Positions 1 to 6,788 of a DNA stretch of 11,610 nt are shown in pieces. Position 1 is the first letter of the stretch, and every line of letters starts with the position of its first letter. Below the pieces are notes generated by a model. That model made no database searches. It was given only the letters and a program-made list of their open reading frames with translations, and was not told the origin of the DNA. A program made the translations under genes and the position numbers. The stretch covers positions 1-11,610 of the forward strand of contig URPI01000059.1 of assembly GCA_900549705.1 (NCBI GenBank), read 5' to 3'. This DNA is from an uncultured Eubacteriales bacterium (GTDB taxonomy: Bacteria; Bacillota; Clostridia; Oscillospirales; Oscillospiraceae).

Positions 1-91
1 CCTCATCAGCCTCGCTACGCTCAGCAGCTTCCCCCCGGGGGAAGCCAAGGCGGCTTCGCCGCAGCGGGTCGCCAGGTTGGCGACCCCTACC
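1..91 (+). repeat. C-family hairpin repeat fused to inverted A hairpin
   Basis: The stretch holds three stem-loops in a row. The first, at 27-45, has arms GCTTCCCC and GGGGAAGC. The second, at 50-62, is GCGGC-TTC-GCCGC. The third, at 66-86, has arms GGGTCGCCA and TGGCGACCC around GGT. The same order recurs at 9732-9819 with a different first stem (GCTCCCC/GGGGAGC). The left end is cut by the window. A 24-nt piece (26-49) recurs exactly, inverted, at 11574-11597. It is read as an intergenic repeat element, not as a terminator, because no T-run follows any stem. Confidence 0.8.
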
Positions 92-290
92 AGGCTCAAA
101 AGCTTTTGGCTTGCAGCAGCCAACAGGATACCACCTATTCACTATTCACTCTTACCTATTACTTTCGCCCACGCAGGTGGGCGATGCCGGGCGGGTTAGG
201 GAACCAACGTATCGGTACAGGCTCCGTGCGTCATTGTCTGGCGGCACTGCCGCCCCTTTATGTATTTCCTTCCGGGAGGCGTGGCCTCGA
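92..290. other. Gene-free stretch with small palindromes
   Basis: No convincing gene is seen; the short open frames here lack ribosome binding sites. It holds a 12-bp palindrome CAAAAGCTTTTG (97-108), a tandem TATTCAC pair near 137-150, a perfect 8-bp stem TCGCCCAC-GCAG-GTGGGCGA (165-184) and GGCGGC-ACT-GCCGCC (240-254). A weak hairpin GAGGC-GTG-GCCTC (276-288) followed by a T-run at 295-301 could be a minor terminator for an upstream gene, but its T-run also overlaps the -35 region of the next promoter. Confidence 0.5.
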
Positions 291-291
291 C

Positions 292-320
292 TTGTTTTTT
301 TCACATTCACAGGGTATAAT
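292..320 (+). promoter_or_regulatory. Vegetative promoter of the moxR operon
   Basis: A perfect -10 TATAAT (315-320) lies 17 bp downstream of TTGTTT (292-297). Transcription would start near 327, leaving a leader of about 26 nt. The ribosome binding site AAAGGAG (339-345) sits 7 nt before the ATG at 353. Confidence 0.75.
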
Positions 321-352
321 GCACTGGTAACCTTTTTGAAAGGAGCATTCCG

Positions 353-1306
353 ATGCAAACAAAAGAAAATGAAGTGACCGTTGTGGTTCAGCAGATACTA
401 GATCAGGTACGCCGTGCCGTGGTGGGCAAGGACGAGGTGCTGTTGTGGGTGCTGGCTGCAATTCTGGCACGCGGCCATATTTTGCTGGAAGACATTCCCG
501 GCGTGGGAAAGACCACCATGGCGCTGGCCTTTTCAAAGGCGCTGGACTTATCCTACAGCCGCATTCAGTTTACCCCCGATGTGCTGCCCTCGGATATCAC
601 CGGCTACAGCATCCCCGATGCCCAGACCGGCGGACTGCGCTACCAGCCCGGTGCGGTGCTGACGAACCTGTTTTTGGCGGATGAGCTTAACCGCGCCACC
701 TCCCGTACCCAATCGGCGCTTCTGGAAGCCATGGAGGAGGGGCAGGTGACGGTGGACGGCGTGAGCCATCCCATCCCCAGCCCCTTTATTGTCATTGCCA
801 CCCAGAATCCTGTGGGCGCGGCGGGAACCCAGCTGCTGCCCGACAGCCAGATGGATCGGTTTATGATTCGCCTGAGTCTGGGTTACCCGGAGCCGGCGGA
901 TGAGGTGACCATGGTGCTGAACCGGCAGGAGGGAAACCCCCTGCAATCCCTGATGCCCATTGTAACCAGGGAGCAGCTGATTGCGCTCCAGGACACGGTG
1001 GAGCGAACCTTTATCAGCGACACCGTGGTGAGCTATATTGTCCGTCTGGTGGGGGCAACCCGCAATGATGCCGAGATAGCCCGGGGTGCCAGCCCCCGTG
1101 CCACGCTGGCAGTGGCGGCCATGTCCAAGGCCGTTGCCCAGCTGCGGGGGCGGGACTATGTGATTCCCGGAGATGTGCGGGAGGTATTTGCCCGCTGCGT
1201 GGAGCACCGGCTGATTCTCACCCCCCGGGTGCAGACCCAGGGCATTCTTCCCGGTGACGTGTTGGAGCGGATTGTTCAGTCCGTTCCCGCCCCCAAGCTG
1301 CGATAA
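353..1306 (+). CDS. MoxR-family AAA+ ATPase
   Basis: This 317-residue protein is a full-length MoxR ATPase, a chaperone-like AAA+ family thought to act on partner proteins in maturation or assembly. Visible motifs are Walker A GVGKTT (residues 50-55, preceded by LLEDIP), Walker B LFLADE (106-111), sensor 1 ATQNP (149-153) and the DRF arginine-finger region (168-170). The C-terminal lid domain follows from about 230, including the SPRATLA motif. The ATG at 353 is chosen for the AAAGGAG site 7 nt upstream and because it fits the family N-terminus. It is the first gene of an operon with DUF58 and transglutaminase genes, a widely conserved trio; the stop codon is 1 nt from the next start, so translation is probably coupled. 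The client protein is unknown. Confidence 0.96.
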   Translation: MQTKENEVTVVVQQILDQVRRAVVGKDEVLLWVLAAILARGHILLEDIPGVGKTTMALAFSKALDLSYSRIQFTPDVLPSDITGYSIPDAQTGGLRYQPGAVLTNLFLADELNRATSRTQSALLEAMEEGQVTVDGVSHPIPSPFIVIATQNPVGAAGTQLLPDSQMDRFMIRLSLGYPEPADEVTMVLNRQEGNPLQSLMPIVTREQLIALQDTVERTFISDTVVSYIVRLVGATRNDAEIARGASPRATLAVAAMSKAVAQLRGRDYVIPGDVREVFARCVEHRLILTPRVQTQGILPGDVLERIVQSVPAPKLR

Positions 1307-1307
1307 T

Positions 1308-2231
1308 ATGGCACTGAAACGACTGGAATATTTCCTGCTGCTTGCCTGTGCGGCGGTTTACTATGTCGCAAGCGGAGAATGGCTGGCCTGGATGCTGCTG
1401 CTGACTGCGGCGGGGCTTCCGTGGCTGTCGCTGCTGATAAGCCTTCCGGCTATTTTCAGCTTTCAGATGGCACCCACCGGTGCAGGGGTGCTGGAAATGG
1501 GGGAGGAAGCAGAGCTGATGCTGCTGGGCAGCTGTGCGTTCCCGATGCCGCCCTTCCGGGGCTGTCTGCGGGTCAGCGGCATCTGGAGCGGAAAAAGCTG
1601 GCGCTATGAGCAGGGAAAGGGCTTCCCCACCGACCACTGCGGCGGCTACCGGGTGACGGTGGAAAAGGCACGGGTGTGCGACTATATGGGGCTGTTTTCC
1701 TTCCGGGTACGCAAATGCAGGGAGCAGACGGTGCTGGTGAGGCCGAAGGCCCAGGCGGTAGAGGATTTGGTTGACCCCAGAGGCATGGAGATAAACGCCT
1801 GGGTGCCCAAGCCCGGCGGCGGCTACGCCGAAAACCACGAGCACCGGCTTTACCGCCCCGGGGACAACCTGAACCAGCTCCACTGGAAGCTGTCCGCCAA
1901 GGTGGGCGACCTGATTCTGCGGGAGCCGATGGAGCCGGTACAGGGGGCAGTGCTGCTGACGGTGAATCTGCGGGGCACCCCCCAAGAGCTTGACCGGAAG
2001 CTGGGGCGGCTGGTATACACCGGCAATTACTTATTGGAACGGGAACTGAATTTTGAAATCCGCGCCGCCACCGGCCTCGGGCTACAGGCGGCCTATGTGG
2101 ACTCCCGGGAGGGGTTGACCGGAGCCATTGACGCGCTGCTGTGTGCCCCCCTTGCCCCGCAAGAGGAAAGCTGGGCGGGAGCGGATGCCGGATGGCATTA
2201 TCACATGGGAGGTGAAGCCGATGACTCGTAA
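1308..2231 (+). CDS. DUF58 domain protein, membrane-anchored
   Basis: This 307-residue protein belongs to the DUF58 family that accompanies MoxR ATPases; its biochemical role is not established, and an adaptor or scaffold role is usually assumed. Two hydrophobic segments (about residues 7-22 and 27-50) form an N-terminal hairpin anchor. The DUF58 signature is clear: YRPGDN (182-187) followed by LHWKLSAK (191-198). The start at 1308 is preferred over in-frame upstream codons inside moxR because it lies 1 nt after the moxR stop (TAATATG) and begins just before the membrane segment. No good Shine-Dalgarno is seen, which fits translational coupling. The 3' end overlaps the next gene by 11 nt. Confidence 0.93.
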   Translation: MALKRLEYFLLLACAAVYYVASGEWLAWMLLLTAAGLPWLSLLISLPAIFSFQMAPTGAGVLEMGEEAELMLLGSCAFPMPPFRGCLRVSGIWSGKSWRYEQGKGFPTDHCGGYRVTVEKARVCDYMGLFSFRVRKCREQTVLVRPKAQAVEDLVDPRGMEINAWVPKPGGGYAENHEHRLYRPGDNLNQLHWKLSAKVGDLILREPMEPVQGAVLLTVNLRGTPQELDRKLGRLVYTGNYLLERELNFEIRAATGLGLQAAYVDSREGLTGAIDALLCAPLAPQEESWAGADAGWHYHMGGEADDS

Positions 2232-4227
2232 GCTGCCCGCGTTTCTGGAGTCCGCGCTGCTGTCCCTGCTGTGTGCATGGAGCGGAGCGGGATGCCTGAT
2301 TTCCGCCTTTTCCCTTCGGATTTCCGGGGAGACGGTGATTATTTTGCTGTGGCTGAGCTGGGCGCTGGTGTGCAGCGTGCTGCAATTCCGGCGCTGGGGC
2401 AGGGTGGTGCTGCTGACCGTTGCAGCGGCAGGCTGCTTCTGGCTGTGGCGGGACGGAGGCTTTGGCATCCAACTGCTGGGAACCCTGGGGACGCTGGCCA
2501 AAGCCTATGACAGCGGCTATGGCTTCGGTATCCCGGAGGTCTTGCAGGTGGAGCGGACGGCATCGGATTTGCCGGTGCTGGTGCTGGGAATGGCGCAGAT
2601 TTACGCCGTGAGCCGGACGATATGCCGCCGGAAGGGAAAATGCCTGCCTGTGGCGCTGCTGCTCCTGCCCCTGGCGGCCTGCATGGTGGTGACGGACACG
2701 GTGCCCCAGCCCCAGGCGCTGTTTGGGCTGCTGCTGGGGCTGTGCCTGCTGCTGGTGACGGACGGCGTGCGGCGGGAAAACGGCACCCAGGCCAACAAGC
2801 TCTTTGCAGCGGCGGTGCTGCCCATCACCCTGGGGCTGGCGGTGCTGTTTTATTGCTTCCCCCGGGAGACCTATGTCAACAGCACGGTTCAGCTGCGGGA
2901 AAATATCCTTACGAGCCTTTCGGCGTTTCCCCGGAGCCTCCAGCAAATGGATTTCCTTTCCGGCTTCAAGCGGCGGGAAAAGGTGAATCTCACTGTTTTG
3001 CCTACCCAGCTGCTGCTGGGCATCCCGGTGGCGGAGGTGACGGCGGAGCAGTCAGGAACGGTGTATCTCCGGGCGCAGGACTATGATATTTATACCGGCA
3101 CGGCCTGGGAATCCACCTCTGGCCGTCAGGATACGCTGGCGGGCAGCGGCAGCACCCGGGGAAGCGTCCGGGTGGAATTGCTGGGCAGTGCCGATGAACT
3201 GCTGGTGCCTGCGTTTCCCAATGGACAGGTGTTCCTGTTGAACGGGCGGGCGGAAAACGAAGGCGGTGCGGTTGAAACCTTTGAGCTGCGGGAATTTTCT
3301 CTGGCGGCCTATCCCGGCAACCAATGGCTGACTTTACCGGAGGAAACCGGCAGCCGGTGTCGCCAGCTGATTCAGTCCGCCGCCATCGGCACGGAGAGCG
3401 TGGAGCAGACCGCCGCCAATGTGGCATCCTATGTGCAGAGCCGGGCGGTTTATGACCGGACGGGCACGGCCATGGGCGAGAATACATCAGACTTTGCCCT
3501 GTGGTTTTTGGAGCAGGGGGAGCGGGGCTATTGTGTCCACTTTGCCACGGCGGCAACGGTGCTGCTGCGGGCGGCGGGGATTCCGGCGCGGTATGTCACC
3601 GGCTATCGGGTGGATGCCCGCGCCGGGCAGCCGGTGCAGGTGACCTCTGACGATGCCCACGCCTGGGTGGAATATTACAATTATCGCACCTGGGGCTGGT
3701 ATGTGCTGGAAGCAACGCCCGCCTCGCTGGAGGATTTGCCTGCGCCCACCACTGCCCCCACGGAACAGTCCGCAACCCAGGCAGTCACGCAGCCGGTGCC
3801 GGTGCCTTCGACCCAAATGTCCACGGAGCCGGAATCCACCGAAGCACCGGCGCAGCCAAACCGGGAACGGAAGCAAATCCCCCTGTGGATTCCGCTGACC
3901 CTGCTGGCTGCCGGCTTGGCATCACTGCTGGCGGAAATGCAGCGCTTGGTGCGCATTGAGCTGCGCAGGAAAAAGCAGCAGAAGGGCAGCAATAATCAGC
4001 GCGCCCTCAGCTGCAACCGGGAAATCTGGATTCTTGCCCGCCTCGCCCGGCGCAAGGTGCCGGAGGAATTGGAGGAGCTGACGGAAAAGGCCATGTATAG
4101 CCAGCATACGCTGACGGCGGAGGAGCTAAGGCAGTTTGCCCAGTTCCAAACCGCTTGCCGAAAAGCATTGCGCAAAGCCCCTTGGTGGAAAAAGGCGGTG
4201 TACCGCTATATCTATGCGGTGATTTGA
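2221..4227 (+). CDS. Transglutaminase-like membrane protein (TgpA type)
   Basis: This 668-residue protein has about seven membrane segments in residues 12-210, an extracytoplasmic region with a transglutaminase/cysteine-protease core, a Pro/Thr/Ser/Glu-rich linker (about 506-552), one more membrane segment (553-571) and a basic cytoplasmic tail. The core shows Cys438 in GYCVHFA, His480 in DAHAWVE and Glu497 in VLEATP at the place of the third triad residue, normally Asp; Glu occurs there in some clostridial relatives as I recall. The start at 2221 is chosen because GGGAGGTGA (2207-2215) lies 5 nt upstream, overlapping the DUF58 gene by 11 nt. It ends the moxR operon. The likely role is cross-linking or cleavage of surface proteins; the substrate is unknown. 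Confidence 0.93.
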   Translation: MTRKLPAFLESALLSLLCAWSGAGCLISAFSLRISGETVIILLWLSWALVCSVLQFRRWGRVVLLTVAAAGCFWLWRDGGFGIQLLGTLGTLAKAYDSGYGFGIPEVLQVERTASDLPVLVLGMAQIYAVSRTICRRKGKCLPVALLLLPLAACMVVTDTVPQPQALFGLLLGLCLLLVTDGVRRENGTQANKLFAAAVLPITLGLAVLFYCFPRETYVNSTVQLRENILTSLSAFPRSLQQMDFLSGFKRREKVNLTVLPTQLLLGIPVAEVTAEQSGTVYLRAQDYDIYTGTAWESTSGRQDTLAGSGSTRGSVRVELLGSADELLVPAFPNGQVFLLNGRAENEGGAVETFELREFSLAAYPGNQWLTLPEETGSRCRQLIQSAAIGTESVEQTAANVASYVQSRAVYDRTGTAMGENTSDFALWFLEQGERGYCVHFATAATVLLRAAGIPARYVTGYRVDARAGQPVQVTSDDAHAWVEYYNYRTWGWYVLEATPASLEDLPAPTTAPTEQSATQAVTQPVPVPSTQMSTEPESTEAPAQPNRERKQIPLWIPLTLLAAGLASLLAEMQRLVRIELRRKKQQKGSNNQRALSCNREIWILARLARRKVPEELEELTEKAMYSQHTLTAEELRQFAQFQTACRKALRKAPWWKKAVYRYIYAVI

Positions 4228-4238
4228 TGGTATGCCCC

Positions 4239-4302
4239 GGCGCGAAGCGCCCTCGGCGCCCCCTTTGGGGGAGCTGCTGAGCGAACGCGAAGCTGAGGGG
4301 GT
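4239..4302 (-). repeat. C-family hairpin repeat, inverted
   Basis: Read on the minus strand this has the same order as the copies at 1 and 9732: a CTCAGC-rich lead, a C-stem (GCTCCCCC, AAA loop, GGGGGCGC) and the triloop hairpin GGCGC-TTC-GCGCC (plus 4239-4251). Both stems differ from other copies by paired changes. It begins 11 nt after the transglutaminase stop; no T-run follows, so it is not a canonical terminator. Confidence 0.75.
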
Positions 4303-4412
4303 GCGGTTGGGTGAATGGAACCGGGTGCCGGTTTTGCCAAGGGCGCCCCTGAAAGGTTTAGCAGCTGTAGCCATTTATGGCGTACAGATGCTTAATGCAG
4401 AGCTGGAGCTGG

Positions 4413-4446
4413 CAGATTTGGCGGCACTTCGGAACCGACAAATCTG
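4413..4446 (+). other. Stem-loop with TTCG-containing loop
   Basis: CAGATTTG (4413-4420) pairs perfectly with CAAATCTG (4439-4446); after one G/A mismatch, CGG (4422-4424) pairs with CCG (4435-4437). The loop contains CTTCGG, the stable UUCG tetraloop sequence. No open reading frame of note overlaps. Its function is unknown. Confidence 0.55.
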
Positions 4447-4449
4447 ACT

Positions 4450-4491
4450 GAGGGGTTTTCGTGAACCGCCCTGTTGACGAACAAACCCCTC
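4450..4491. repeat. GAGGGGTTT / AAACCCCTC inverted repeat
   Basis: Nine-bp arms GAGGGGTTT (4450-4458) and AAACCCCTC (4483-4491) enclose a shorter inner TCGT/ACGA pairing. The same arms occur at 9704-9712 and 9732-9740, where they form the joint between two head-to-head C repeats, so this is probably the same kind of joint. Confidence 0.65.
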
Positions 4492-4615
4492 CGGTTTCGC
4501 TAACGCTCAACCACCTTTCAACAGTGGAATGATTGCCCCCGGCAATCATAATTTTGAAAGATTCGCTGCGCTCTGCAACACCCTTTCAGGGGAGCCAAGG
4601 CGGCTTCGCCGCTCA
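4492..4615 (+). repeat. Degraded tandem C-family repeats with inserted hairpin
   Basis: Two partial C units are seen. One follows AAACCCCTC and breaks off around 4521. The other runs about 4556-4612 and ends in GGGGAGCC plus the triloop hairpin GCGGC-TTC-GCCGC (4600-4612). Between them is a perfect 9-bp stem ATGATTGCC-CCC-GGCAATCAT (4529-4549) followed by AATTTTG. The insertion into a C unit is inferred from the sequence on either side. Confidence 0.55.
4529..4555 (+). terminator. Possible terminator of the moxR operon
   Basis: A perfect 9-bp stem with a CCC loop (4529-4549) is followed by AATTTTG. It is the best terminator-like structure downstream of the transglutaminase gene, although the T-run is short and it lies about 300 nt past the stop codon. 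Confidence 0.4.
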
Positions 4616-4648
4616 GTGCAATCGTCGTAATCGCCCCCTGTGTGCCCC

Positions 4649-4677
4649 TTGCATTTTGTCAAATCCCTGGGTATAAT
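4649..4677 (+). promoter_or_regulatory. Promoter of the patB-like gene
   Basis: TTGCAT (4649-4654) and a perfect TATAAT (4672-4677) are separated by 17 bp. Predicted transcription start is near 4684. The ribosome binding site AAGGAGG (4692-4698) is 7 nt before the ATG at 4706. Confidence 0.7.
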
Positions 4678-4705
4678 GAAGAAAAATCACCAAGGAGGCA
4701 GCACC

Positions 4706-5911
4706 ATGAAATATGATTTTACCACCGTCCTGAACCGGAAGGGGCTGGATGCTCTGGCGGTAGACGGCCCGGGCAGCACCATCCACAGTCCTGACGGCCC
4801 CACAAAAAAAGGCTTTGACCTGATTCCCATGTGGGTGGCTGACATGAATTTCCCAACCGTCCCCACCGTGCCCGCTGCCATTATCCAGCGCGCACAGCAT
4901 CCTGCTTACGGTTATTTTTCTACCCGGCAGGAATATTATGACGAAATTTCCGCCTGGCATAAAAATCACCATGGGGTAACTGTGGGGGAGAAAGAAATCA
5001 CCTATGCCAACGGCGTGTTGGGCGGGGTGGTCAGCGCACTGAATGTGCTGTGCTCCCGGGGCGACAAGGTGCTGGTTCACAGCCCCACCTACATCGGCTT
5101 TACCCATGCCCTGGGGGACAACGGCTATGAAATTGTCCACTCCTCCCTGAAGCTGGACGAAGAAAATGTCTGGCGCATGGACTATGAAGACATGGAGCAG
5201 AAGCTTTCCCAGCAGCACATCCACGCCGCCATCCTCTGCTCGCCCCACAACCCCTGCGGACGGGTGTGGGAGCGCTGGGAGCTGGAAAAAGCCATGGAGC
5301 TGTTCCGAAAATACGATGTGTATGTCATTTCCGATGAAATCTGGTCGGATCTCATTTTGCCGGGGTACAAGCACATCCCCACCCAGTCCGTCAGCAAGGA
5401 TGCCAAAATGCGCACCGTTGCCATGTATGCCCCCAGCAAAACCTTCAATCTGGCAGGGCTGGTGGGCAGCTACAGCATCATCTACAATTCCTGGCTGCGG
5501 GACCGGGTGCGGAAGGAAGCCAGCCTCAGCCACTACAACGAGCAGAATATGCTGTCCATGTATGCGCTGATTGGAGCCTATCAGCCGGAGGGCTATGAAT
5601 GGCTGGAGGAGCTGCGGCAGGTGCTCCGCGGCAACGTGGACTATGCCTGCGACTTCATCCGGGAAAATTTCCCCGGCGTTCATTTTTCCAAGCCCCAGGG
5701 CACCTATATGCTGTTTGTGGACTGCACCGAGTGGTGTGCAGCCCATCATAAGACGCTGGACGAGGTGCTTGCTGCTGCCTGGGCGGTGGGCGTTGCCTTC
5801 CAGGACGGCCGCCCCTTCCACGGAGAATGCAGCATCCGCATCAATCTGGCGCTGCCCAGAAGCCGGGTGGAGGAGGCCTTCGACCGGCTGGAAAAGTACG
5901 TTTTCAATTAA
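4706..5911 (+). CDS. patB: MalY/PatB-type aminotransferase (C-S beta-lyase)
   Basis: This 401-residue, cytoplasmic, PLP-dependent fold-type I enzyme belongs to the MalY/PatB family, which cleaves cystathionine or cysteine to a thiol, pyruvate and ammonia. The family signature MWVADMNFP is near the N-terminus. PLP contacts are visible as Asn182 in SPHNPCGRVW, Asp210 in SDEIWSD and the Schiff-base Lys245 in APSKTFNLAGL. A C-terminal arginine (in SIRINLALP) would bind the substrate carboxylate. The ATG at 4706 is chosen for AAGGAGG 7 nt upstream and its own promoter; upstream in-frame codons would lie before or at the transcription start. It stands alone and converges on the PAP2 gene. Some relatives are annotated simply as aminotransferases, so the exact substrate is not certain. 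Confidence 0.93.
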   Translation: MKYDFTTVLNRKGLDALAVDGPGSTIHSPDGPTKKGFDLIPMWVADMNFPTVPTVPAAIIQRAQHPAYGYFSTRQEYYDEISAWHKNHHGVTVGEKEITYANGVLGGVVSALNVLCSRGDKVLVHSPTYIGFTHALGDNGYEIVHSSLKLDEENVWRMDYEDMEQKLSQQHIHAAILCSPHNPCGRVWERWELEKAMELFRKYDVYVISDEIWSDLILPGYKHIPTQSVSKDAKMRTVAMYAPSKTFNLAGLVGSYSIIYNSWLRDRVRKEASLSHYNEQNMLSMYALIGAYQPEGYEWLEELRQVLRGNVDYACDFIRENFPGVHFSKPQGTYMLFVDCTEWCAAHHKTLDEVLAAAWAVGVAFQDGRPFHGECSIRINLALPRSRVEEAFDRLEKYVFN

Positions 5912-5922
5912 CAGGACAAGTA

Positions 5923-5953
5923 ATGCGCCCTCTCGAAACCCGGGAGGGCGTAT
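5923..5953 (+). other. Strong stem-loop after patB
   Basis: CGCCCTCTCG (5926-5935) pairs with CGGGAGGGCG (5941-5950) with one T-G wobble, and three more outer pairs extend it to about 13 bp around an AAACC loop. It starts 12 nt after the patB stop. No T-run follows directly, so it may protect the mRNA 3' end more than terminate it. Confidence 0.55.
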
Positions 5954-5993
5954 CGCTAGTGGTAAGAGGACTGCAAACCCCTCCTTTTGCATG

Positions 5994-6042
5994 AAAAAAG
6001 CCGGACAAGGAACAGACATCTCAGTCTGCGCCTTATCCGGCT
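5994..6042 (-). terminator. Rho-independent terminator of the minus-strand genes
   Basis: Read on the minus strand, AGCCGGATAAGG (6042-6031) pairs with CCTTGTCCGGCT (6010-5999) through 11 Watson-Crick pairs and one G-T wobble, with an extra CAGAC/GTCTG inner stem, followed by six T (5999-5994). It lies about 60 nt beyond the PAP2 stop. On the plus strand the stem is followed by GTTGTTTCT, so it may also stop patB transcripts. Confidence 0.85.
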
Positions 6043-6101
6043 GTTGTTTCTCTGAACAACGCACCTGCCCAACGGCCTCATAGCGCGGGGAAGGGGTGTT
6101 T

Positions 6102-6788
6102 TCAGGATACCTTTTGCTTTTTGAACCTTGGAAGCCAATAGCTTTTTCCGTAGATGATGCACTCGCCCAGCAGCACCACCGGCAGCGCCGCCAGAAAATC
6201 CAGGAAGGAGTGCTGCTTGACAAACATGGTGGAAGCGCACACGCAGGCGGCAAAAATGCCTACGAACCACTTGACCCACTTATGCACATCCCTATCCTTG
6301 ACAATGACGTTGAAAATCGCCAGGGAATAGGCAACGTGTAAAGAGGGGCACACGCCGGTGTCCGTATCAAGGGTGTAAATCAGTCCCATCACCCAGGTGA
6401 AGAAATTCTCCCGGGGGAACACGGCGGGGCGCAGGTCTTGGCGGCTGGGAAACAGAATGTAAATGGCCATGGCCACCACCTGGGTGACGAAAATATAAAG
6501 GTCAAGCTCCTTGAACCGCTGCACATCATAGAGAAAGTAATAGGCAAGACTGCCTGCCACCAGCAGATACCAGCCGGTGTAGAAAATCAGGAAATACTCG
6601 TTAAAGGGAATCATATCATCCACGGCACAGTGCATGATGTGGCAGCGTTCCGGCGGAATCAGATTCTCCGTCAGAAGGAATAAGATAAAGTAGATGATCC
6701 ATGTGCCAAACAGCAGCACATGGCGAAACTGCGGCTCCTTCACCCGGGACAGGCGAAAACCGCTGTAGTCAACTCTTTGACGACGCAA
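6102..6788 (-). CDS. PAP2-superfamily membrane phosphatase
   Basis: This roughly 228-residue integral membrane protein has about six hydrophobic segments and the three PAP2 motifs: R116-QDL-R120-P121, S149-L150-H151 in CPSLHVAYS, and H193..D197 in KQHSFLD. PAP2 enzymes use these His residues to remove or transfer phosphate groups on lipids. The SLH form of motif 2, in place of the usual SGH, recalls the PAP2_3 / inositol-phosphorylceramide-synthase-like branch. The TTG start at 6788 is inferred: GAGGTG (6796-6801) lies 7 nt upstream, giving a 20-nt overlap with the acyltransferase. An ATG at 6896 has no ribosome binding site and would overlap 128 nt. It is likely translated from the acyltransferase transcript and acts on lipid phosphates at the membrane. 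The substrate is unknown. Confidence 0.85.
   Translation of the reverse strand: MRRQRVDYSGFRLSRVKEPQFRHVLLFGTWIIYFILFLLTENLIPPERCHIMHCAVDDMIPFNEYFLIFYTGWYLLVAGSLAYYFLYDVQRFKELDLYIFVTQVVAMAIYILFPSRQDLRPAVFPRENFFTWVMGLIYTLDTDTGVCPSLHVAYSLAIFNVIVKDRDVHKWVKWFVGIFAACVCASTMFVKQHSFLDFLAALPVVLLGECIIYGKSYWLPRFKKQKVS

Noticed and set aside
1573..2946. Minus-strand open frame (457 codons) rich in Pro, Gln and Arg
   Set aside because: It is the shadow of the DUF58 and transglutaminase genes; composition is typical of antisense frames in GC-rich DNA.
4656..4661. TTGTCA as -35 of the patB promoter
   Set aside because: It is a better match to TTGACA than TTGCAT, but lies only 10 bp from the TATAAT, too close for a sigma-A promoter.
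4613..6253. Long minus-strand open frame (546 codons) antisense to the patB-like gene
   Set aside because: It overlaps a complete PLP enzyme with all active-site motifs, its own promoter and ribosome binding site; the antisense product has no recognisable motif and runs through the terminator region.
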